Assembly (NCBI RefSeq): GCF_014205685.1
Contig: NZ_JACIIU010000001.1
Span: forward strand, 310,001-374,000
DNA: 64,000 bases
DNA from: Paenochrobactrum gallinarii
Lineage (GTDB): Bacteria > Pseudomonadota > Alphaproteobacteria > Rhizobiales > Rhizobiaceae
Direction: 5' to 3'
The position numbers and the translations under genes were made by a program. Positions within the stretch are counted from its first letter, which is position 1, and every line of letters begins with the position of its first letter. Positions 58,833-64,000 of the stretch are shown here, one piece after another. The notes under the pieces were generated by a model, which did not search any database, was not told the DNA's origin, and worked only from the letters and a program-made list of their open reading frames with translations.

Positions 58833-59201
58833 TTATTGCGGCAAGACACTCTGTTTAGCTGCCAGAAACTGTTTGGCAGAGGCTTCTGCTCTGTCACCGG
58901 CCAGTTTAATCTGCTCGTTATTTTGACCCACTGATTTCGCGGCTGCTTCCGCATTCTGGCGCGCACGGGCTACAATTTCGGCCTCTTGTTCCGGCGTCAG
59001 AACACCAGAATTTTCTTTCAAGGTTTCCAGCAGGTCCGGCGCATCCACAGGCGCTTCAGGCTCTTGTACCGCAGGCGCAGTTTCAGCAGGCTGCACCGCT
59101 GGTGCAGGCTCTTGCTGAGGTGCCTCAGCATCGTCTTTGCCGCAAGCCGTTAAGGCCGACAATGAAAACAGGATCAAAAAAGGCAGGGCGTAAGGTTTCA
59201 T
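58833..59201 (-). CDS. Small lipoprotein, Ala/Glu/Pro-rich
   Basis: A 122-residue predicted lipoprotein. The signal peptide ends in lipobox LTAC (Cys 20). A Pro/Ala/Glu-rich segment (about 25-58) is followed by a helical charged part LTPEQEAEIVARARQNAEAAAKSVGQNNEQIKL. No family was recognised. It lies 50 bases before the TerB/DnaJ gene on the same strand; a shared transcript is possible but not shown. Probable periplasmic or outer-membrane surface role. Confidence 0.7.
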   Translation of the reverse strand: MKPYALPFLILFSLSALTACGKDDAEAPQQEPAPAVQPAETAPAVQEPEAPVDAPDLLETLKENSGVLTPEQEAEIVARARQNAEAAAKSVGQNNEQIKLAGDRAEASAKQFLAAKQSVLPQ

Positions 59202-59289
59202 GTAATGATCTATAGACCAGTCAAATGATTGTTGAAATATCTAATTAAAAATTTCTCAAGCCATTGTGCAGCTTTCACAACAAGTTTGA

Positions 59290-59337
59290 ACCATAATAAA
59301 ATATGTGGTGACCGAAAACCGTTTCCGGCCACCACAC
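59290..59337 (-). terminator. Terminator after the Pro-rich lipoprotein gene
   Basis: On the minus strand TGTGGTG(G)CCG and CGG(T)CACCACA pair around a loop, followed by TATTTTATT. Confidence 0.75.
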
Positions 59338-59371
59338 AAGCGCCCCATCAGGAAGCTTCAGGGTGCCAAAT

Positions 59372-59632
59372 TTAGTTAGCCGGTGCCGGAGATGTCGGGC
59401 TTGGTGAAGCCGGTGATGTAGTATCCGGCGCTGTTGGCGCTGGCGATACAGAAGGTGCAGGTGCGGCCGGAGGTGTCGCAGAAGGTGGTGTTGCCGGTGC
59501 AGTTGGTGCCGGATCAGCAGGAACTGTTTCTGCCGGATTGCCGCTGCCGGTATTTTCCTTCTTGCTGTCGTCACAAGCAGCCAGACCCAACATCATAACA
59601 ATTGCCGATGACGCGATAATGAGCTTTTTCAT
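59372..59632 (-). CDS. Small lipoprotein, Pro/Ala/Ser/Thr-rich
   Basis: An 86-residue predicted lipoprotein. The signal KKLIIASSAIVMMLGLAAC has a lipobox at Cys 20, and the remaining part is almost entirely Pro, Ala, Ser and Thr (from residue 30 on), a disordered low-complexity tail. The ATG at 59632 begins the signal peptide. No family was recognised. It has its own terminator and so is likely a single-gene unit. Confidence 0.65.
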   Translation of the reverse strand: MKKLIIASSAIVMMLGLAACDDSKKENTGSGNPAETVPADPAPTAPATPPSATPPAAPAPSVSPAPTAPDTTSPASPSPTSPAPAN

Positions 59633-59853
59633 GATAGTCTCCTTCCGATGAAATTGCTTCGTCAGATGTTCAACTCGCGAAAAAGAAAAAAGTTCTCTCA
59701 ACTAATTCAACACCTCGTAACAATCAGAGAGTGCGTCTTTTTATTGCTCGTCATTTTTAAATGGCAAATAGTTGTGTGCCCGATGGTGACGGAGCGATTC
59801 TGATCGCGTAATCCTAACGCTTCAAGTGATTCTCTTTCTATTCGGGCCGGACA

Positions 59854-60687
59854 ATGAAACGACTTGCAGTCACATTAACATTTCTTGCAAGTGCAGCGCT
59901 TTTGAGCGGCTGCACCACTGTTGACTATGATTTTTCCGATGTGCGCAAGCCTTCTGCCCAGAATTCCCAGATCACTCCGCCATCCGGCAATGTGCGTGCG
60001 CCGCGCTTCGGTGACCGCAAGCCGCATGAATGGGCAGGCAAGACCCCTTGGCATTATCCGATCCACGGCACGGATGTTTCCAAATATCAAACAACGGTTG
60101 ATTGGAACGCTGCCCGAAAGAGCGGCATTTCCTTTGCCTTTATTAAGGCAACTGAAGGCGGCGACCGTTTCGACGAGCGCTTTACTGAGCATTGGGGCGC
60201 TTCACGCGCCGCCCATGTCAAACGTGGCGCCTATCACTTCTATTATTTCTGCCGCACCGCAGCCGATCAGGCACGCTGGTTCATCAAAAATGTGCCCAAC
60301 GACCCGTCCGCTTTACCACCGGTTTTGGATATGGAATGGAACGCCAGTTCGCCAACCTGCAAATTGCGCCCCAATGCGGCCATTGTCCGTAAGGAAATGC
60401 TGACTTTCCTCAACATGGTTGAAAAACATTACGGCAAGCGTCCGATCATCTATACAACTGTGGATTTCTTCGACGATAATGATCTGCGTCAATTGAAACA
60501 TTATCCATTCTGGCTCCGTTCCACCGCCGGACACCCCGATGAAAAATACGGGCCGCACCCTTGGACATTCTGGCAATATACCGGAACCGGCAGCATACCG
60601 GGCATCTCGGGTGATGCTGACATTAACGTCTTTGCAGGAGACGCCAGCGCATGGAAAAAGTGGCTGGAAAGCAACAATGTCCGCTGA
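59854..60687 (+). CDS. GH25 family muramidase, lipoprotein
   Basis: A 277-residue lysozyme-type lipoprotein. The signal ends in lipobox LLSGC (Cys 20). A GH25 domain covers about 70-270: the N-terminal HGTDVSKYQTTVDW strand, IKATEGGDRFDERF, the catalytic acidic pair in PPVLDMEWN (Asp and Glu) and FWQYTGTG near the end. It would cleave MurNAc-GlcNAc bonds in the periplasm. Upstream are two GANTC sites within 40 bases. It is followed by the transglycosylase gene 123 bases on. Confidence 0.92.
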   Translation: MKRLAVTLTFLASAALLSGCTTVDYDFSDVRKPSAQNSQITPPSGNVRAPRFGDRKPHEWAGKTPWHYPIHGTDVSKYQTTVDWNAARKSGISFAFIKATEGGDRFDERFTEHWGASRAAHVKRGAYHFYYFCRTAADQARWFIKNVPNDPSALPPVLDMEWNASSPTCKLRPNAAIVRKEMLTFLNMVEKHYGKRPIIYTTVDFFDDNDLRQLKHYPFWLRSTAGHPDEKYGPHPWTFWQYTGTGSIPGISGDADINVFAGDASAWKKWLESNNVR

Positions 60688-60810
60688 GTCTTCGTATCAC
60701 GGGCATTTTTAGCAAGTTTTGCTTCATTTTATAGGTTTGATAGGGCAATAGATTAGGTCATTGTTGCTGACAGATTACTCTCAGCTATTTTTGAACGAGC
60801 TTGTCTTCCT

Positions 60811-62051
60811 ATGAAAATTGTACTCGGCCTTTGCGCATCATTGCTTCTGGCATCCACCAGCCTGTCCTTTGCTCAAGCTCCGGCTCCGGTGCCGGCGGCA
60901 AACGCACCTGCTTCCACGGCCGAGGCGATTCCGCCAAAGCCTGCCTGCGAAACGGATTTCAAGCAATGGATTGAAGATGTTGCGGCAGAAGCCCGCGCAG
61001 AAGGTGTTAGCGACAAAGGCATTGCCGAGCTGCACAAAGCATCATTGGATGAAAAAGTGCTGGCGCGCGATCGTTCCCAATCCGTGTTCAATTTAACCTT
61101 CATCGAATTTTCAAAACGTCTGATTTCAGAAACACGTCTGAAAAAGGGTAGAGAAAACCTTATTAAACACGCTGATGTTTTCCGTAAAGTTGAAGAAACT
61201 TACGGCGTACCAGGGCCGGTTTTAGCGGCTTTCTGGGGGCTGGAAACAGATTTCGGCGCTATTCAGGGTGATTTCGATACGCTCAATGCGCTTGTCACTT
61301 TGGCTTATGATTGCCGCCGTCCTGAATTGTTCCGTCCTCAATTGATTGCTCTGTTGAAGCTTTTTGATCAAGGCGTTGTTGATGCAGGCACCACAGGTGC
61401 ATGGGCTGGCGAAATCGGCCAGATGCAATTGCTGCCGAAAGATTATCTGGAACGCGGCGTTGACGGCGATGGCGACGGCAAAGTGGATCTGAAAAACAGT
61501 GTTGCAGATGCCATGATGACCGCCGGTCGTATGCTGAGTGAACTGGGCTGGCGCAAGGGCGAGCCATGGCTGGAAGAAGTCCGTGTCACCAGTCAGGATT
61601 TGCCGTGGGAAGAATCCATTCGTGAAAACAGAAAGCCGCATTCGCAATGGGCTGAATGGGGCATTACCGGCCGTGATGGCCCGCTTGGTGCAGATGACGG
61701 CGAAGCCTCATTAATGCTGCCGCTCGGTCGCAATGGCCCTGCTTTCCTCTCTTATCCTAATTTGACATTTTCGTGGAGTGGAACAAGTCCATCGTTTACT
61801 CGACCACCGCTGCATATTTTGCAACACGTCTGGCCGGTGCTCCTGCCTTTGATCCGCGTAATCCCGACTTAGGCCTCAACACCGAGCAGATGAAAGAACT
61901 GCAAACGAAGTTGCAGGCACGCGGTTATGATATGGGCAAAATTGATGGCGTCTTTGGTTTCCGCACCCGCGATGCGGTGCGCACCGAACAACTGCGCCTG
62001 AAAATGCCTGCCGATTCATGGCCGACACCTGAACTGTTGGAAAAACTTTAA
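60811..62051 (+). pseudogene. MltB-type lytic transglycosylase with PG-binding domain, frameshifted
   Basis: Two overlapping frames make one gene. The first (60811-61872) has a signal peptide (LGLCASLLLASTSLSFAQA) and the SLT_2 domain: the catalytic Glu is E145 in FWGLETDFG, and GQMQLLPKDYLERGVDGDGDG is the family motif. After FLSYPN (residue 317) its sequence turns nonsense. The second frame carries on from a GTG at 61773 with EWNKSIVYSTTAAYFATRLAGAP, the standard continuation, and ends in a PG_binding_1 domain. One base missing near 61761-61764 (AATTTGAC) explains it. The catalytic domain is nearly whole, so the truncated product may still have activity. A sequencing error or a real mutation are both possible. 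Confidence 0.88.
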
Positions 62052-62071
62052 CAACAAAACTGGCAAGTCCA

Positions 62072-63007
62072 ATGTTATCAACATTACTGGTTGTGCTACC
62101 CATTTTCGCATTGATTTTTGCGGGATGGGCAGCCGCCAAAACCCGCATTTTGGGCGGGCAAGCAAGCACAGAACTCAACCGCTTCGTCGTTTATCTGGCA
62201 TTGCCCGCACTACTTTTTGACATCACCGCCACCACAAACTTACATGAAATCTGGCAACCGGCCTTTATTGGTGCCTTTTGTCTGGCAAGCTTCATCATCT
62301 TCGGCCTTGCCTTCCTCTCGCCCAGCAATAAAGGCCAAGACCTGACCACCAAGGCCATTGACGGTCTCAATGCCAGCTATCCTAACACCGCCTATATGGG
62401 TTTTCCGCTTTCGATGCTGGCTTTTGGCAGTGCCTCCATGCCGCTGGTTGCGATGGCAACGATCATCACTGTTTGTGTCATCTTTGCCGTTGCCATCACC
62501 CTGATTGAACTGAGCCGTCAAAAAGCCAGCCATAAAGCAAAGCTTATCTTTAAAACTATCATTTCGCTGGCACGCAATCCGCTGCTTTTCTCACCCGCAC
62601 TTGGTATTGCTTATTCTCTCTCCGGTCTGCCGCTACCGGAATCCGCGCACACATTTTTAAAATTGCTGGGTGGTGCAGCCTCCCCTTGCGCATTGGTGGC
62701 GCTCGGCCTTTTCTTAGCTGCCAGTAAGCCACTGACACGCAGCAATATCAGCAGTATCTCCTATCTGGTCAGCCTCAAACTGGTAGCTCAACCGGTACTG
62801 ACCTATATTGCTGCGGTTTATATTTTTCAGTTACCTCCGCTCCTCACCCATACGGCTGTGCTTATAACTGCACTACCGACAGGCACCGGCTCCTTCATGC
62901 TGGCGGAATATTACCGCACAGATGCGACGATCACCTCCAACACTATTCTGGTTTCCACCATGATTTCGGTGCTGACCGTCTCTGCCTATCTTTCACTGAT
63001 TGCTTGA
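62072..63007 (+). CDS. AEC (auxin efflux carrier) family transporter
   Basis: A 311-residue inner-membrane protein with about ten helices. The pattern LVVLPIFALIFAGWAAAKTRIL with FVVYLALPALLFDIT, the mid-protein GLNASYPNTAYMGFPL, and the C-terminal helices (ALPTGTGSFMLAEYYRTDATITSNTILVSTMISVLTV) match the AEC/MdcF family of bacterial malonate or other organic-acid exporters. Substrate unknown. It begins 20 bases after the transglycosylase stop and ends at a strong terminator. Confidence 0.9.
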   Translation: MLSTLLVVLPIFALIFAGWAAAKTRILGGQASTELNRFVVYLALPALLFDITATTNLHEIWQPAFIGAFCLASFIIFGLAFLSPSNKGQDLTTKAIDGLNASYPNTAYMGFPLSMLAFGSASMPLVAMATIITVCVIFAVAITLIELSRQKASHKAKLIFKTIISLARNPLLFSPALGIAYSLSGLPLPESAHTFLKLLGGAASPCALVALGLFLAASKPLTRSNISSISYLVSLKLVAQPVLTYIAAVYIFQLPPLLTHTAVLITALPTGTGSFMLAEYYRTDATITSNTILVSTMISVLTVSAYLSLIA

Positions 63008-63035
63008 TAAAACGCTTAGTCAGAATCGAACCGGA

Positions 63036-63092
63036 ACACAAAAACGCTGCCACAATTCTGAATTTCCGTTAATTCAGATGGCGTTTTTGTGT
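63036..63092 (+). terminator. Terminator after the AEC transporter gene
   Basis: ACACAAAAACGC pairs with GCGTTTTTGTGT, a 12-bp perfect outer stem, with an inner CTGAAT/ATTCAG hairpin, followed by CTTTTC. Confidence 0.85.
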
Positions 63093-63198
63093 CTTTTCCA
63101 TGAAGAATTTTTCATAAAATTAGTATTTAAATTCATAGACTTACGAAATTTGGGGCAATTAATTCTCTTAAATAGCCACAAAAATGCATGAATTTGCT

Positions 63199-63226
63199 TT
63201 GTTTTTACCCATAAACCCACTAGATT
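63199..63226 (+). promoter_or_regulatory. Candidate promoter of the 28-residue peptide gene
   Basis: -35 TTGTTT (63199-63204), 16-base spacer, -10 TAGATT (63221-63226). A GANTC methylation-type site overlaps the -10. Confidence 0.4.
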
Positions 63227-63293
63227 CATGGTATCTGCCAACGCATATGCGCTTGCTCTTAAAGCCAAGTACAATCATGAAGGAGACAGACCT

Positions 63294-63380
63294 ATGGGAC
63301 TGACAAGACCTATGAACGTCCTGATGTTCTGCGCAGCATTTGCTTTTGTTGCAGCTATGATTGTAGGCGTTTTTCCTTGA
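63294..63380 (+). CDS. 28-residue single-span membrane peptide
   Basis: A 29-codon frame with AAGGAG ten bases before the ATG, its own candidate promoter and a factor-independent terminator 24 bases after the stop. The product begins MGLTRPMNVLMF and continues with a hydrophobic stretch CAAFAFVAAMIVGVFP, so most of it (about residues 9-26) could be one membrane helix with a short basic N-terminus. No family is recognised with certainty. It is between the AEC gene and convergent metF. Complete signals on both sides make it a real gene rather than chance. Confidence 0.7.
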   Translation: MGLTRPMNVLMFCAAFAFVAAMIVGVFP

Positions 63381-63403
63381 GCTGGGGTGCTTAAGGGAAC
63401 GAA

Positions 63404-63433
63404 TAAAAAAACCGGGGCTTGCCCCGGTTTTTT
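63404..63433. terminator. Bidirectional terminator between the small peptide gene and metF
   Basis: AAAAAACCGGGGC pairs with GCCCCGGTTTTTT around a 2-base loop, with A and T runs on both sides. Confidence 0.92.
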
Positions 63434-63454
63434 CTTATCTCATTTTGCAGATTA

Positions 63455-64000
63455 TTATGCTTCAGCCGCATGTTTGGGGCGAACGCCCAGCATATGACAA
63501 ATCGCATATGGCAGATCGGCACGGTTCATCGTGTAGAAGTGGAAGTCCTGTAAGCCACGCTCAATCAGATCCATAACCTGCTCGGCAGCAATAGCGGCCG
63601 CGACCAGCTGATGGGTATGCGGATCATTATCCAACCCTTCAAAACGCTCTGCTAACCATTCCGGGATATGCTGGCCGGAACGCGCACAAAAACCAACCAA
63701 TTGTTTGAAACTGTGAACAGGGAAAATCCCAGGCACAATCGGAATATAAATGCCTGCACGGCGCACACGCTCGACATAACGCTCATAAAGATCATTATCG
63801 AAGAAGAACTGCGTGATTGCGCGCGTTGCACCATTATCCACCTTGCGTTTCAGCATCTCAATATCGGTCGCAAAGTCAGGGCTTTCAGGATGTTTTTCCG
63901 GATAAGCAGAAACAATGATATCAAAGTCATCGATAGTTTTCAGGCCAGCAACCAATTCTGAACCATTATTATAGCCGCCCGGTGTCGGCACATAAGCATT
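63455..64000 (-). CDS. metF: Methylenetetrahydrofolate reductase, C-terminal part (partial)
   Basis: The frame is open to the window end, so the start is outside. The visible 181 or so residues include VPTPGGYNNGSELVAGLK, AYPEKHPESPDFATDIEMLKRKVDNGATRAITQFFFDND (FAD and folate region) and IPIVPGIFPV. The C-terminal FHFYTMNRADLPYAICHMLG is the family ending. MetF makes 5-methyl-tetrahydrofolate for methionine synthesis. Confidence 0.95.
   Translation of the reverse strand, partial: NAYVPTPGGYNNGSELVAGLKTIDDFDIIVSAYPEKHPESPDFATDIEMLKRKVDNGATRAITQFFFDNDLYERYVERVRRAGIYIPIVPGIFPVHSFKQLVGFCARSGQHIPEWLAERFEGLDNDPHTHQLVAAAIAAEQVMDLIERGLQDFHFYTMNRADLPYAICHMLGVRPKHAAEA

Overview
The window reads as a chromosomal segment of an alphaproteobacterium of the order Hyphomicrobiales (Rhizobiales), probably near Brucellaceae. 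This placement is inferred from a circularly permuted two-piece tmRNA with an ANDN-type tag, an alpha-type SspB, the order thyA-folA-hflK-hflC-DUF2065-htrA, and a long rsmH-to-ftsZ division and cell-wall cluster followed by lpxC, bamD, recN and ligA. Base composition looks close to half G+C, lower than typical Brucella. No phage, insertion sequence, CRISPR array, rRNA or tRNA gene was seen. Almost everything is core genome.

Layout. Positions 1-7100: the end of a STAS/SEC14-like gene, a RecD-like helicase, a LysE exporter, ilvBN behind a leader-peptide attenuator, miaA, then serB and a GNAT acetyltransferase on the other strand. Positions 7200-13340 (minus strand): DUF2853, thyA, folA, hflK, hflC, a DUF2065 membrane protein and an HtrA protease. 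Positions 13570-16530: tmRNA, a Bcr/CflA efflux pump, then sspB, a DUF4169 protein and a ribbon-helix-helix protein. Positions 16540-30460: an AsmA-like protein, a lone glycosyltransferase, a UvrD/PcrA helicase, a dicarboxylate-type symporter, CreA, a hexapeptide acetyltransferase, SCO1, prmA and aminopeptidase P.

Positions 30520-55470 (minus strand) hold rsmH, ftsL, ftsI, murE, murF, mraY, murD, ftsW, murG, murC, murB, ddlB, ftsQ, ftsA, ftsZ, lpxC, bamD, recN and ligA, mostly with overlaps or gaps of a few bases. Together they make lipid II, export and polymerise it at the septum, and build the divisome. mraZ is absent from the head of the cluster. Positions 55760-63380 hold the RNase P RNA and a concentration of peptidoglycan hydrolases (SLT transglycosylase, amidase, GH25 muramidase, MltB-type transglycosylase), with a TerB/DnaJ protein, two small lipoproteins, an AEC transporter and a 28-residue membrane peptide. 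The end of metF closes the window.

The observations most worth following are: (a) a branched-chain-residue leader peptide before ilvBN whose start codon falls on the predicted transcription start, so it is probably translated without a leader; (b) a short motif shared by the C-terminus of SspB and the N-terminus of the next protein (DUF4169), suggesting a second ClpX-docking protein in this operon; (c) a single-base frameshift in the MltB-type transglycosylase; (d) possible structured 5' regions before the SLT transglycosylase and htrA genes.
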